Source: Deinococcus sp. Marseille-Q6407
GTDB taxonomy: Bacteria > Deinococcota > Deinococci > Deinococcales > Deinococcaceae
Assembly: GCF_946848805.1 (NCBI RefSeq)
Contig: NZ_CAMPFU010000003.1
Span: 406,001 to 470,000 of the forward strand
Length of the DNA: 64,000 bases
Direction: 5' to 3'
The position numbers and the translations under genes are program-made. Each line of letters starts with the position of its first letter. Position 1 is the stretch's first letter. Under the pieces are notes generated by a model, which had not been told where the DNA came from, did no database searches, and saw nothing but the letters and a program-made list of their open reading frames with translations. Of this stretch, positions 44,473-57,797 are shown piece after piece.

Positions 44473-45843
44473 TCAGCCTTCTGCCAGAATCTCGCTGTAG
44501 AGATCGCGGTAAGCCTGTGCCGAAGCGTTCCAGCTGAAATCCAGCGCCATGCCGGCCTTGACCCGGCGCTCCCATTCCGCCCGGTCGCGGCGGGTGGCGA
44601 GCGCCTCGCTGCAGGCGTCCAGCAGTGCCTGTGAGGTGGCCGGGACGAAGGGAAAACCGATGCTGGGCGGCACCGTGTCTTTTAGGCCACCGGTTGCCCG
44701 CACCACCGGCAGTGTGCCGTAGCGCAGCGCAATCATCTGCGACAGGCCACACGGCTCGAAGCGACTGGGCATAGCAAACACATCCGCCCCAGCGTAGATG
44801 CGGTGGGCCAGTGGCTCGTTCAACCCGCTCACGAAGGCCACCCGTGGGTGAAAGTGCCAGCCCTGAAAAGCCGCTTCCAGCAGGGGGTCGCCGCCGCCCA
44901 GAATCACCACGTTCCAGCTTTTTACCAGTTCCGGCAGGGCCAGCAGCAGCAGGTCCATGCCTTTCTGGTCGGCCAGCCGGCTCACGGTGCCCAGCACTGG
45001 CGCCCGGTCGAAGCCGAACTCCGCGCGCAGGCGGCGGCGGTTGCTCGCCTTGCTGCGCGGGCCGGAATAATTCATGATTGCGGCGTCACGCCGGGGGTTC
45101 CAGCGGTCCAGGTCCAGCCCGTTCAGAATGCCGCACAGCCGGCCCTCGCTGTCCAGCCGCTGCAACACACCTTCCAGCCCCTCACCGTATTCGGGCGTGG
45201 TGATTTCCTGCGCATAGGTCGGGCTGACAGTGGTCACCCGGTCGGCAAAGACCAGACCGGCCTTGAGCAGGTTCAGGTCGCCGAAAAATTCCACGAAATC
45301 CGGCTGAAAGGTCCAGGCCGGCAGAGCGGTCCAGCCGGCCGCCTCGTGCAGCGACCAGCGCCCTTGATACTGCAGGTTATGTATGGTAAAGACGGTAGGC
45401 CAGCCGCTCAGATGCGCGTGCGCCACCGCCAGCGCGGCCTGCCAGTCGTGGCCGTGCAGCAACTGCGGCTGGACATTCAGCGCTTGCAGAGCCGGCAGGA
45501 CGGCGCATCCAAATGCGCTGAAGCGCTGCACATCGTCGGAGTGATAAAGCCCTTCGCGGTCAAAAGCTTCCAGGCCCAGAAACAGATACTCCACGCCGGC
45601 CCGCCGCTCGTGGCCCAGCCGCACCTCGCCTATGCCGTCAATGTTCAGTGTTCCTACGCTCTCCACAGCGGCGGCGTCGGCCAGGTCGCGGTACCAGGGC
45701 GAGACCACCATCACCGCCGTACCGGCCGCAGCCTGCGCCGCCGGGAGGGCCCCCAGCACATCGGCCAAGCCGCCAGTGCGCGAGAAAGGAAAGACCTCGG
45801 AAGCCACGTGGACGGTGGGAGCAGCCGGCGCAGAAAAGGTCAT
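44473..45843 (-). CDS. glgA: Glycogen synthase (GT5)
   Basis: ADP-glucose-type glycogen synthase, 456 residues. It begins VHVASEVFPFSRTGGLADVLGALP, the substrate loop. The usual KTGGL is RTGGL here, a conservative Lys to Arg change at the ADP-glucose site. HGHDWQAAL, TIHNLQYQG and the C-terminal SRFEPCGLSQMIALRYGTLPVVRATGGLKDTV (E-x7-E glycosyltransferase motif) are clear. No glgC, glgB or glgP is adjacent, and it converges on the phosphoesterase gene. Confidence 0.92.
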   Translation of the reverse strand: MTFSAPAAPTVHVASEVFPFSRTGGLADVLGALPAAQAAAGTAVMVVSPWYRDLADAAAVESVGTLNIDGIGEVRLGHERRAGVEYLFLGLEAFDREGLYHSDDVQRFSAFGCAVLPALQALNVQPQLLHGHDWQAALAVAHAHLSGWPTVFTIHNLQYQGRWSLHEAAGWTALPAWTFQPDFVEFFGDLNLLKAGLVFADRVTTVSPTYAQEITTPEYGEGLEGVLQRLDSEGRLCGILNGLDLDRWNPRRDAAIMNYSGPRSKASNRRRLRAEFGFDRAPVLGTVSRLADQKGMDLLLLALPELVKSWNVVILGGGDPLLEAAFQGWHFHPRVAFVSGLNEPLAHRIYAGADVFAMPSRFEPCGLSQMIALRYGTLPVVRATGGLKDTVPPSIGFPFVPATSQALLDACSEALATRRDRAEWERRVKAGMALDFSWNASAQAYRDLYSEILAEG

Positions 45844-45938
45844 GCGGCAATCTTACTGTGATCGGTCCCTGTGTAGAGGCGGGGAAGCCAGCGTTGACTT
45901 TTTCGGCGGGGCGCTGCTAAACTTCTGAAGCTTGATAC

Positions 45939-46014
<76 letters not shown>

Positions 46015-46036
46015 GATGGCTCTGCGAGGAGTCTTC

Positions 46037-46112
<76 letters not shown>

Positions 46113-46125
46113 TAAATGACAATGA

Positions 46126-46150
46126 CCTTCGCTTCGGCGGAGGTTTTTTT
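46126..46150 (+). terminator. Intrinsic terminator of the tRNA transcript
   Basis: CCTTCGC (46126-46132), tetraloop TTCG, GCGGAGG (46137-46143), then seven T. It separates the tRNAs from dnaA and rules out a dnaA start at the ATG in 46116. Confidence 0.88.
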
Positions 46151-46256
46151 ATATCTGGAGGCCCGGCAGCTCGCAATCCCGGTGCTATGCTGGCCGCACT
46201 TTGCCGGGGGCAGCCCAAGGGGTCACACCCGGCCAAACGACAGGAGGTGTGCGGCT

Positions 46257-47654
<1,398 letters not shown>

Positions 47655-47934
47655 ATCTAGTCAGGATAAAAGACAGTCGGAACAGCTGAAAACGTTCCAA
47701 AGTCTGTTCCAAAAGGATGTGAAAAGTTTCTTTTACTGTGGATAACCCTGTGGATAACCCTGTGGATAACTCTATTTTTTCTGTGGATAACTTTGTGGAT
47801 AACTAGGAGGAGCTTTAACCTGTGGATAACCCAGGAAGTTATCCACAGGTTATCCACAGGGTAGGGCGACTTATCCACAAATTTGTCCACAAGGCAAATC
47901 TCGCTGTGGACGGCTTCGGAACCGTTTTTCCACA

Positions 47935-47966
47935 CTATCCACAGGACCTACTATTACTACTACTAG
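47935..47966. promoter_or_regulatory. DnaA box plus DnaA-trio (origin unwinding element)
   Basis: The box CTATCCACA (47935-47943) and a 4-nt spacer are followed by CTACTATTACTACTACTAG (47948-47966), six triplets CTA-CTA-TTA-CTA-CTA-CTA, then an A/T stretch. This matches the single-strand loading motif described for bacterial origins (3'-GAT repeats on the other strand). Confidence 0.85.
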
Positions 47967-48080
47967 TTCTTTTAAATTTAAACAACAGAAAATAGTAACT
48001 GAGGTTTTCGGGTGGGTTTTGCCTGGGAGATGAAATGCCAGAAAGGAGACAGAAGCTGGGCTCTTCCCCGGAGACTTGGG

Positions 48081-48086
48081 TAAACT
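48081..48086 (+). promoter_or_regulatory. -10 element of dnaN
   Basis: TAAACT ends 7 nt before the ATG at 48094. GAGGG overlaps the gap and could also act as a weak ribosome binding site. Confidence 0.45.
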
Positions 48087-48093
48087 GAGGGCA

Positions 48094-49176
48094 ATGAAAG
48101 CCACCGTAACCAAGAAAGTCCTGAGTGAAGGCCTGGGTCTCCTCGAAAGGGTGGTGCCTAGCCGGAACTCCAATCCGCTGCTGACCTCGCTCAAGATTGA
48201 CGCTTCTGAACAGGGCCTGAGCTTGAGCGGCACCAATCTGGAAGTAGATCTGGCCAGTTTTGCGCCGGCAGAGGTACAGGATCCGCAGGCTTTTGTGGTG
48301 CCGGCGCACTTGCTGTCGCAAATCGTCCGGACACTGGGCGGCGAACTGGTCGAATTGGAACTGAACGGTGAAGAACTCTCGGTACGTTCGGGCGGTTCCG
48401 ATTTCAAAATTCAGACCGGCGACGTGACCGCTTTTCCTGAATTGAATTTTCCTGACCGGGTGGACGCCACCGTACAGGCAGCAGACCTGGCCCGGGCCCT
48501 GAACAGTGTGCGGTATGCTGCCAGCAATGAGGCTTTTCAGGCCGTGTTCCGGGGTATCAAGCTGGAAAAACGTGGCGACGGAGCTCGCGTAGTGGCGTCT
48601 GATGGTTACCGGGTGGCCCTGCATGACTTTGCTCTTGAAGGCGAAGTCCGTGAATTGATCATGCCAGCCCGCAGCGTGGACGAGTTGGTCCGCATGCTCC
48701 GCGGCGGTGAAGCAACACTCAGCTACGGCGAAGGCCAGCTGAGTGTAACCACCGACCGAGTCCGGATGAACTTGAAACTGCTAGACGGCGAGTTCCCCGA
48801 CTATGAGCGGGTAATTCCTGCCGAGACCAAGCTGCAGGTCAAGTTGGCGTCGGCTACCTTAAAAGAATCGGTGGGGCGCGTGGCCGTGCTGGCCGATAAG
48901 AATGCCAATAACCGGGTGGAATTTCTGGTGTCTGAAGGCCAACTGCAGCTGAACGCCGAGGGCGATTACGGCCGAGCACACGACACCCTCACCGTGGAGC
49001 AAAGCGGCACTGAGCCGGCTATCAGCTTGGCTTTTAATGCCAAGTATGTGCAGGATGCCCTCGGCCCTATTGACGGAGAAGCCGAGATGCTTTTTGCAGA
49101 GTCCACCAAACCGGCCATTTTCCGCCCGGCTTCTGGAGGCGGCTATATGGCCGTGCTGGTTGCTTTACGGGTCTGA
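48094..49176 (+). CDS. dnaN: DNA polymerase III beta sliding clamp
   Basis: Ring clamp that tethers the replicative polymerase, 360 residues in three similar domains. It starts [21 protein letters not shown] and has [21 protein letters not shown] with [11 protein letters not shown], and the final [28 protein letters not shown] ahead of [11 protein letters not shown] use the ATG at 48094, not the TTG six codons upstream, since the family starts there and a -10 hexamer lies just ahead. It follows oriC as in many bacteria. Confidence 0.95.
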   Translation: MKATVTKKVLSEGLGLLERVVPSRNSNPLLTSLKIDASEQGLSLSGTNLEVDLASFAPAEVQDPQAFVVPAHLLSQIVRTLGGELVELELNGEELSVRSGGSDFKIQTGDVTAFPELNFPDRVDATVQAADLARALNSVRYAASNEAFQAVFRGIKLEKRGDGARVVASDGYRVALHDFALEGEVRELIMPARSVDELVRMLRGGEATLSYGEGQLSVTTDRVRMNLKLLDGEFPDYERVIPAETKLQVKLASATLKESVGRVAVLADKNANNRVEFLVSEGQLQLNAEGDYGRAHDTLTVEQSGTEPAISLAFNAKYVQDALGPIDGEAEMLFAESTKPAIFRPASGGGYMAVLVALRV

Positions 49177-49281
49177 AGGTCGCTTTAAGGTCAGCTTGGC
49201 CCTTCTAGGGGCTTTCTAGAGCCGGTGTGGACCATCTTTCATCGCTTGGTTTCCTGGCTCTGACAGCTGCCGGCTTATTAG

Positions 49282-50679
<1,398 letters not shown>

Positions 50680-50746
50680 AGCCACTTTCCCCGGCTTTCC
50701 GGCCTGCTGCGAGAGTCTTTTCCCCCTTTCGTCATCGACCACTCAG

Positions 50747-50793
50747 GATGTCTTTTCAGAAGCGCATGGCCTGCTTCTGAAAGGCGTCTTTTT
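50747..50793 (+). terminator. Intrinsic terminator of eno
   Basis: A ~16-bp stem (50747-50763 with 50773-50788, including CAGAAGC/GCTTCTG) is followed by five T. pyk therefore probably has its own promoter. Confidence 0.8.
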
Positions 50794-50912
50794 CCCTGCC
50801 TGGGACGCCTCCGGTTCTGGCTTACACTGCGCTGAAATGAGCCTGTTAACCTGAGGAGAGACGCCCCGAGCGGCGTTCCCCCAAACCGAGAAACTTTTTG
50901 AAGGAGCCAACA

Positions 50913-52349
50913 ATGAAACACGCTTTTGGAAGAGCCACCAAAATTGTGGCCACGATGGGCCCGGCCAGCCGCAACCCGGACACCCTGCGGCGCATGATCG
51001 ATGCCGGCATGAACGTGGCCCGCATCAACTTCAGCCATGGTGACCGCGAGGACCACCGCGCCACTGTGGAACTGATTCGTGAAATTGCCGCTGAAAAAGG
51101 CCGCGCCATAGGCATCCTGCAGGACCTGCAGGGTCCCAAGATCCGAGTGGCCCGCTTCGAGGACGAGGGCGGCATTCTGCTGGAACCCGGTGACCTGTTC
51201 AGCATCACCATGGACGACGTGCCCGGCACCCGCGAGCGGGTCGGCACCACCTACAAGCAGCTGGCGCACGACGTGCAGCCGGGCATGACCCTGTTGCTGG
51301 ACGACGGCAACCTGGCCCTGCAGGTGCTGGAAACTTCCAGTACCGAAGTGCGTACCCGGGTGCTGGTGGGCGGCCCGCTGAAGAACAACAAAGGCATCAA
51401 CGTGCCTGAAGCTGACCTGTCGGTGCCGGCGCTGAGTGAAAAGGACGTACAGGACCTGGAATTTGGCGCCGAGCTGGGCGTGGACTGGGTGGCCCTGAGC
51501 TTCGTGCGGTCGCGCGATGACCTGCTGCTGGCGCGGCATTACCTGAACCGCGCCGGCTCGCGCGCCAAGCTGATGGCCAAGATCGAAAAGCCGCAGGCGG
51601 TGGCCCGCTTTGCTGACATCCTGCAGGAGGCGGACGGCATCATGGTGGCCCGCGGCGATCTGGGCGTAGAAATGCGCCCTGAACAGGTGCCGCCCATCCA
51701 GAAAGACCTGATCCGGCAATGCCGCGAGGCCGGCAAGCCGGTGATCACGGCCACCCAGATGCTGGAAAGCATGATCAATGCGCCCCGCCCCACCCGCGCT
51801 GAAGCCAGCGACGTAGCCAACGCCATCTACGACGGCACCGACGCCGTGATGCTGAGTGCCGAGTCGGCAGTGGGGCAGTACCCGGTGGAAGCGGTGGCGA
51901 TGATGGACCGCATCGCCCGCGAGGTGGAGCAGAGTGACCGCTATCAGGCCCTGCAGCAGCTCTCGGCGCCGATTGACGAGTCGCAGGACGCGATTGCCAT
52001 GTCGGCCTGCTCGATCGGGTCGCGGCTGGAAGCGGCGGCCATTGTCGCCTTCACGTCGTCCGGCGGTTCGTCCAGCCGGATCGCCAAGTACCGCCCGACG
52101 CTGTCGATTCTGTCGCTGACCCCCTACGAGCATGTACGTAACCAGCAGACCCTGCTGTGGGGCGTGGTGCCGGTGCTGAGCGACGTTCCCAAGGATTCCG
52201 ACGACATGGTGCGGATCGCCGCCGACATGCTGGCCCGCTCCGGCTTGGCCGAGCAGGGCGACCGCTTCGTGATTACGGCCGGGGTGCCGTTCGGAGTGCG
52301 CGGCACCACCAACATGCTGCGGGTAGAAAAACTGCGCCCGCTTTCCTGA
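50913..52349 (+). CDS. pyk: Pyruvate kinase
   Basis: Makes pyruvate and ATP from phosphoenolpyruvate, 478 residues. TKIVATMGPASRNPDTLRRMIDAGMNVARINFSHG opens the barrel. LQGPKIRVARF, the catalytic strand AKIEKPQAVARF, VARGDLGVEM and TATQMLESMINAPRPTRAEASDVANAI (the PK signature and following helix) are present. The C-terminal regulatory domain ends RGTTNMLRVEKL. GAAGGAG upstream fixes the ATG at 50913. Confidence 0.97.
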   Translation: MKHAFGRATKIVATMGPASRNPDTLRRMIDAGMNVARINFSHGDREDHRATVELIREIAAEKGRAIGILQDLQGPKIRVARFEDEGGILLEPGDLFSITMDDVPGTRERVGTTYKQLAHDVQPGMTLLLDDGNLALQVLETSSTEVRTRVLVGGPLKNNKGINVPEADLSVPALSEKDVQDLEFGAELGVDWVALSFVRSRDDLLLARHYLNRAGSRAKLMAKIEKPQAVARFADILQEADGIMVARGDLGVEMRPEQVPPIQKDLIRQCREAGKPVITATQMLESMINAPRPTRAEASDVANAIYDGTDAVMLSAESAVGQYPVEAVAMMDRIAREVEQSDRYQALQQLSAPIDESQDAIAMSACSIGSRLEAAAIVAFTSSGGSSSRIAKYRPTLSILSLTPYEHVRNQQTLLWGVVPVLSDVPKDSDDMVRIAADMLARSGLAEQGDRFVITAGVPFGVRGTTNMLRVEKLRPLS

Positions 52350-52360
52350 GCCAAATCAGC

Positions 52361-52409
52361 TTATCCACAGCAAAAAAGTTATCCACATTCTGCGTGTGGA
52401 TAACTTTTT
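52361..52409. terminator. Convergent terminator built from DnaA boxes
   Basis: A 15-bp perfect stem (52373-52387 with 52395-52409) flanked by A5 and T5, loop TTCTGCG, works in both directions between pyk and tyrS. Each arm contains a perfect DnaA box (TTATCCACA at 52379-52387, TGTGGATAA at 52395-52403), and a third box lies just upstream at 52361-52369. Confidence 0.85.
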
Positions 52410-52449
52410 CTTGGCTGGCGCCGGCCACTGGGGGTAGCAGGAGGGGAGC

Positions 52450-53860
<1,411 letters not shown>

Positions 53861-53867
53861 GGGCGGG

Positions 53868-54440
53868 ATGCTCACCATGTCACAGCTCCGCGCCTTTTTG
53901 CCGCGCCCCGGCCACCTGGACTGGATTGGCCTGCGTCCCGGCCGCCGCGAGCCGGTGCAGGCCGTCCCGGAAGCCGAGATTCACCCGCTGGTGGGCCTGG
54001 TGGGCGATCACGGCAAGCTGGCGCCATCCCGGCTGCGGGCGCTGGTGGGGGAGATGTCTGCACCTGCTCCCGAGCACGTTTCCTCGCCAGTGCGGGTGGA
54101 GCGCGGCAAGCGGCAGGTGACGCTGCTTCAGGCCGAACACCTGCCGGTGATCGCGGCGCTGGCCGGCCTGGACACTGCCACGCCCGAGCAGCTGCGCCGC
54201 AACCTGCTGGTGAGCGGGCTGCCGCTGCTGGCCCTCAAGGACCGGCGGTTCTGGGTGGGCGGCGTGCTGCTGGAAGGCACCGGCGAGTGCCACCCCTGCT
54301 CGCGGATGGAGGAGACGCTGGGTCCGGGCGGCTACAACGCGGTGCGCGGGCACGGCGGCATCACGGCGCGGGTGATTGTGGGCGGCCTGGTTCGGGTGGG
54401 CGACATGGTGCGGCCCTGGGAAGGCGAGGTGGGCCCGTGA
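53868..54440 (+). CDS. MOSC-domain protein
   Basis: A 190-residue protein with a MOSC (molybdenum cofactor sulfurase C-terminal) domain. LRRNLLVSGLPL, LEGTGECHPCSRMEE with the conserved Cys, and RGHGGITARVIVGGLVRVGDMV are the family signature. MOSC proteins bind molybdenum cofactor or sulfur carriers (YiiM/YuaD group). The first ~60 residues lack the usual beta-barrel domain. It overlaps the next gene by 4 bp, so they are coupled. Confidence 0.85.
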   Translation: MLTMSQLRAFLPRPGHLDWIGLRPGRREPVQAVPEAEIHPLVGLVGDHGKLAPSRLRALVGEMSAPAPEHVSSPVRVERGKRQVTLLQAEHLPVIAALAGLDTATPEQLRRNLLVSGLPLLALKDRRFWVGGVLLEGTGECHPCSRMEETLGPGGYNAVRGHGGITARVIVGGLVRVGDMVRPWEGEVGP

Positions 54441-54958
54441 TTCGGCTGCCTACCATTGAGCATGTTCCTGGCTTGGCAGAGCGATTAGCAGCAGACGTAG
54501 TGTGCGCCGAGCGGGTGACTGTCAAGGCGGTGGTGCAGCGTGGAGGGCAGCTGTGGTTGCTGCATTCGCTGGTGTGGGACTGCTACAAATTCCCGGGTGG
54601 TGGTGTAGAGGGCAGTGAAAGCTACGCCGATACCTTGGCCCGCGAGCTGCGCGAGGAAGCGGGGGCCGAGTTACGTGGGGTGGGACCACAGTTGCTGACC
54701 GTGACCGAGTTATCGGCGGCGCAGGAGAAAGAGGCGGACGTGTTCCGAATGACTTCCCACTACTACGCCTGCGAACTCGGCACGAATTGGCGCGCGCCCC
54801 AGCCAGAAGCCTATGAGCAGGCGTTGGGCCTCGTGCCGGTCTGGGTGACGCCAGGGACAGCCGCTCAAGCGAACGCGCTGGCTCTGGCGCGGCCCGGTGC
54901 GCCCCGCTGGCTAAGGCGTGAGCTGAAAGTGCTACGGGCACTGGCAGGCCAGCTTTGA
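54437..54958 (+). CDS. Nudix hydrolase
   Basis: A 173-residue protein. The Nudix box is GGVEGSESYADTLARELREEAG (about residues 56-77), with all catalytic glutamates. The preceding VTVKAVVQRGGQLWLLHSL and following VTELSAAQEKEADVFRMTSHYYAC fit the fold. The GTG at 54437 overlaps the MOSC stop. Its AT-richer codon usage and longer C-terminus differ slightly from its neighbours. The substrate is unknown. It overlaps the next gene by 4 bp. Confidence 0.85.
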   Translation: MIRLPTIEHVPGLAERLAADVVCAERVTVKAVVQRGGQLWLLHSLVWDCYKFPGGGVEGSESYADTLARELREEAGAELRGVGPQLLTVTELSAAQEKEADVFRMTSHYYACELGTNWRAPQPEAYEQALGLVPVWVTPGTAAQANALALARPGAPRWLRRELKVLRALAGQL

Positions 54959-55668
54959 CCGCCCCGGCTTTTCAGCCCCGGCTGGGCCCCCGCCTGGAAA
55001 CGGTGCTCTCTCTCATCCATGCGGACACCCACGCCGATATCGGCACCGACCACGCTGGGCTGCCCATCCGGCTGGTGCAGACGGGCCGGGTCAGGCGCTG
55101 TATTGGAGTAGAGCTGAACGCAGCGCCGCTGGAACTGGCGCGGCGGCAGGTGGCGCGGGCGGGCCTCAGCGAGCGGATCGAGCTACGCCAGGGTGATGGC
55201 CTCAGCCCGCTGGAACCGGGCGAGGTGCAGAGTGTCAGCATGACCGGGCTGGGGGCCGGGACCATTGCTGGGGTGCTGGAGCGCGGGCGAGCGGCGGGCA
55301 AGTTACCAGGCCGCGCCGTGGTGCAGTGCAACGACTCGCCACTGAGCCTGCGCCGCTGGGCCCAGGACGCCGGCTACTGGCTGGAGGCCGAGACGCTGGT
55401 GGACGGCTACTGGCCCTATCCGGTGCTGGCCTTCACCCAGGCTGAGGGCAACGACCCCGCCTACGCCGACCTGCCGCTGGAGGCCGCGCTGCGCTTTGGC
55501 CCCCGGCTGCTGCATGAGCGCTGCCCACTGCTACGCCGCGTGCTGGCCGACGCTTACGGCCGTTATGCCCCGGCCGCCGCTCCGGGCCGCCCGGCCGAGC
55601 GGGAACTGGTGGCGGTGCTGGCGGCGCTGGAATATCTGGGCTGGACGGTAGACGAGATCCAGCAATAA
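54955..55668 (+). CDS. TrmK-like tRNA (adenine-N1)-methyltransferase
   Basis: A 237-residue class I methyltransferase resembling TrmK, which makes m1A22 in tRNA. ADTHADIGTDHAGLPIRLVQTG (SAM motif I with the TrmK-typical DIGTDHA..P), CIGVELNAAPLELARRQ and SVSMTGLGAGTIAGVL are the family pattern, followed by VVQCNDSPLSLRRW. The TTG start at 54955 overlaps the Nudix stop, making a three-gene coupled set. Classical TrmK is known mainly from Firmicutes. Confidence 0.8.
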   Translation: MTAPAFQPRLGPRLETVLSLIHADTHADIGTDHAGLPIRLVQTGRVRRCIGVELNAAPLELARRQVARAGLSERIELRQGDGLSPLEPGEVQSVSMTGLGAGTIAGVLERGRAAGKLPGRAVVQCNDSPLSLRRWAQDAGYWLEAETLVDGYWPYPVLAFTQAEGNDPAYADLPLEAALRFGPRLLHERCPLLRRVLADAYGRYAPAAAPGRPAERELVAVLAALEYLGWTVDEIQQ

Positions 55669-55731
55669 AAAACCCGCTCACGAGGAGCGGTTCTTTCTCT
55701 ACCCTGGCCTGGTCTGCAGTATGCGTCAAGG
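55666..55731 (-). repeat. Promoter-terminator repeat element, copy 3
   Basis: On the minus strand TTGACG (55724-55729), then 17 nt and CAGGGT (a weak -10), then a hairpin of GAGCGG (55685-55690) with CCGCTC (55674-55679) and a T-run (AAAAAA on the plus strand, 55667-55672). TTGACG to hairpin end is 56 nt. The most diverged copy. Confidence 0.65.
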
Positions 55732-55771
55732 TGAGTCGGCCGGCGGTCAGTTTCGCAGCGGCAGCCTGGCT

Positions 55772-55777
55772 TAACCT
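55772..55777 (+). promoter_or_regulatory. -10 element of the membrane-protein gene at 55784
   Basis: TAACCT ends 6 nt before the ATG at 55784. Confidence 0.45.
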
Positions 55778-55783
55778 GTGCCT

Positions 55784-56365
55784 ATGCTCTTGCTGCTGCT
55801 TCTCGCCTCACCTCTGCTGCTGGCAGCTGCGTTGCTGGGCTTGGTCTGGGGAGCGCTGACACAGCGTTTCTGGCCACAGGCCCGCTGGCCGGTGGGGGTG
55901 GCACTGCTGCTGGCCCTGGCTCTGCCGGCCTGGGTGGCCTGGGACTGGTCGGCGCAGGTGGAGAGCGCCATTGCTCTGGACGCGCCCAACAATTCTGACT
56001 CTGCCGTCGCTGCAGCCCGGGCCGTGGCGGGGCAGTTTGCCTAGGCGGTGCGGCTGGCTGTCCTGACCAGCGTGGGCCTCACAGCGGCGCTTTTGTTGGG
56101 GCGCGGCCACTGGCTCTGGCGCTGGCTGGCTCCGCTGGGGCCACTGGTCATGGCAGGGCTACTGTGGCTGGCGCTGCCACTCAGAAATGGGATTCGGCTG
56201 AGCGACTTTCAGCCGGATATGGCGGAAAGCACCGTCATGACCGGAGTCTTTTGCCTATGTGCCAGCGTGTATCTAGCAGCCTTCGTTTATCTCACGGCCC
56301 CGCGCCCCTGGTGGCTGGAGGATCAGCAGGCGCCGCTGCCCTCATCCAGCGGCATCAGGCAATAA
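55784..56365 (+). CDS. Small membrane protein, interrupted by an in-frame TAG
   Basis: One reading frame of 193 codons plus stop, split by TAG at codon 87 (56042-56044). The first half (MLLLLLLASPLLLAAALLGLVW ... NNSDSAVAAARAVAGQFA) has two membrane helices. The second half resumes in the same frame after the stop (AVRLAVLTSVGLTAALL) with three more helices and ends PSSSGIRQ. Without the stop it is a five-helix protein with a soluble tail; a restart at GTG 56048 (no Shine-Dalgarno) would give two short proteins. I do not recognise the family. It is bracketed by repeat copies 3 and 4. Confidence 0.5.
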
Positions 56366-56428
56366 AAAACCCGCTCACTCGGAGCGGTTATGTTCGTTAC
56401 TCTAGCGTGGTATGCGGTATTCGTCAAG
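56364..56428 (-). repeat. Promoter-terminator repeat element, copy 4
   Basis: On the minus strand TTGACG (56422-56427), 17-nt spacer, TAGAGT (56399-56404), then ACATAACCGCTCCG and hairpin GAGCGG (56382-56387) with CCGCTC (56371-56376), and a T-run (56364-56369). TTGACG to hairpin end is 57 nt. The transcribed part matches copy 2 almost base for base. Confidence 0.78.
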
Positions 56429-56432
56429 CCTA

Positions 56433-56438
56433 TACACT
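56433..56438 (+). promoter_or_regulatory. -10 element of bshB1
   Basis: TACACT ends 6 nt before the ATG at 56445. The alternative ATG at 56412 lies inside repeat copy 4. Confidence 0.5.
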
Positions 56439-56444
56439 CGGCTT

Positions 56445-57164
56445 ATGACGTTTTCTCTGCAAACTGTGTACGGCAAAGTGCAGCCGCTGGACTGGCTGGT
56501 TCTGGCCCCCCACCCCGACGACGCCGAAATCGGCGCGGGTGGCACCCTGATCCGGGTGGCGGACGCCGGAGGGCACACTGGGATTCTGGAACTGACCCGC
56601 GGCGAGATGGGCACCCTCGGTACGCCGGAGGTGCGGATGGCCGAGTGCGCCGCTGCCGCTGCTCATCTGGGCCTTGGCTGGCGCGGCACCCTGGGCCTGC
56701 CCGACGGTGGCCTGCACGACGACCCAGTCCAGGCGGCAGCCCTGGCAGCGGCGCTGCGGCTTCTGCGCCCGCGCGTGCTGGTGGTGCCGCATCCCTCCGA
56801 CCGCCATCCTGACCACTACGGCGCCTACGCCCTGGGCAAGCGGGCGGTGCATCTGGCCGGGCTGCGCCGCGCGGACGTGCCCGGCGAGCCGCACCGCCCC
56901 GGCCGGGTGCTGCTGTTTCAGGGCAACGCCGACATCCGCCCCGGCCTGCTGGTGGACGTGGAAGCCAGCCTGCCACGCTGGGAAGCGGCCATCCGTGCCC
57001 ATGAATCACAGTTCAGCGGCGAGGCGGTCAGCGAAACGGTTACGCCCGAGGTGGTGGACCGCCGCTTGGCCCGGCTGGGCTACTGGGGCACCCTGGCCCG
57101 CGTGCGCTACGCCGAGGCTTTTGGGATAGAAGGCGAACTGCTGCTGGACCCGGCGGCCCTGTAA
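56445..57164 (+). CDS. bshB1: N-acetylglucosaminylmalate deacetylase BshB1 (bacillithiol synthesis)
   Basis: Zinc deacetylase that converts GlcNAc-malate to GlcN-malate, the second step to bacillithiol, 239 residues. The metal motif VLAPHPDDAEIGAGG is near residue 18, and the BshB1-specific LTRGEMGTLGTPEVR and HPSDRHPDHYGA are clear. FGIEGELLL near the end is also typical. The start 56445 follows a -10 hexamer. bshA and bshC are not in the window. It forms the second of two LmbE deacetylases here. Confidence 0.88.
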   Translation: MTFSLQTVYGKVQPLDWLVLAPHPDDAEIGAGGTLIRVADAGGHTGILELTRGEMGTLGTPEVRMAECAAAAAHLGLGWRGTLGLPDGGLHDDPVQAAALAAALRLLRPRVLVVPHPSDRHPDHYGAYALGKRAVHLAGLRRADVPGEPHRPGRVLLFQGNADIRPGLLVDVEASLPRWEAAIRAHESQFSGEAVSETVTPEVVDRRLARLGYWGTLARVRYAEAFGIEGELLLDPAAL

Positions 57165-57176
57165 AAAGTCAAAAGT

Positions 57177-57212
57177 CAGGCGCGGCCGGCGGGTGAAGGC
57201 CGGCTGCGCCTG
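57177..57212. terminator. Strong hairpin between bshB1 and the cyclophilin gene
   Basis: CAGGCGCGGCCGGC (57177-57190) pairs with GCCGGCTGCGCCTG (57199-57212), one wobble. On the minus strand it is followed by ACTTTTGACTTTTT, so it best terminates the cyclophilin gene. Confidence 0.6.
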
Positions 57213-57230
57213 GGACACTTCCTTCTCTGC

Positions 57231-57797
<567 letters not shown>

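Larger units (their letters stand above)
47655..48093. other. Origin of replication oriC
   Basis: Between dnaA and dnaN. Nine perfect TGTGGATAA/TTATCCACA boxes: plus strand at 47737, 47749, 47761, 47782, 47794, 47821; minus strand at 47839-47847, 47850-47858, 47871-47879. Weaker ones lie at 47883-47891, 47905-47913, 47927-47935 and 47935-47943. The boxes at 47821 and 47839 form a perfect 12-bp inverted repeat with flanks (47819-47849). The AT-rich stretch (47966-48000) follows a DnaA-trio. Box density and gene context make this the chromosomal origin. Confidence 0.96.

Noticed and set aside
46116..46256. An ATG at 46116 as the dnaA start
   Set aside because: It lies ahead of the tRNA-Val terminator, the 47 added residues are unlike DnaA, and a strong ribosome binding site lies downstream at 46242.
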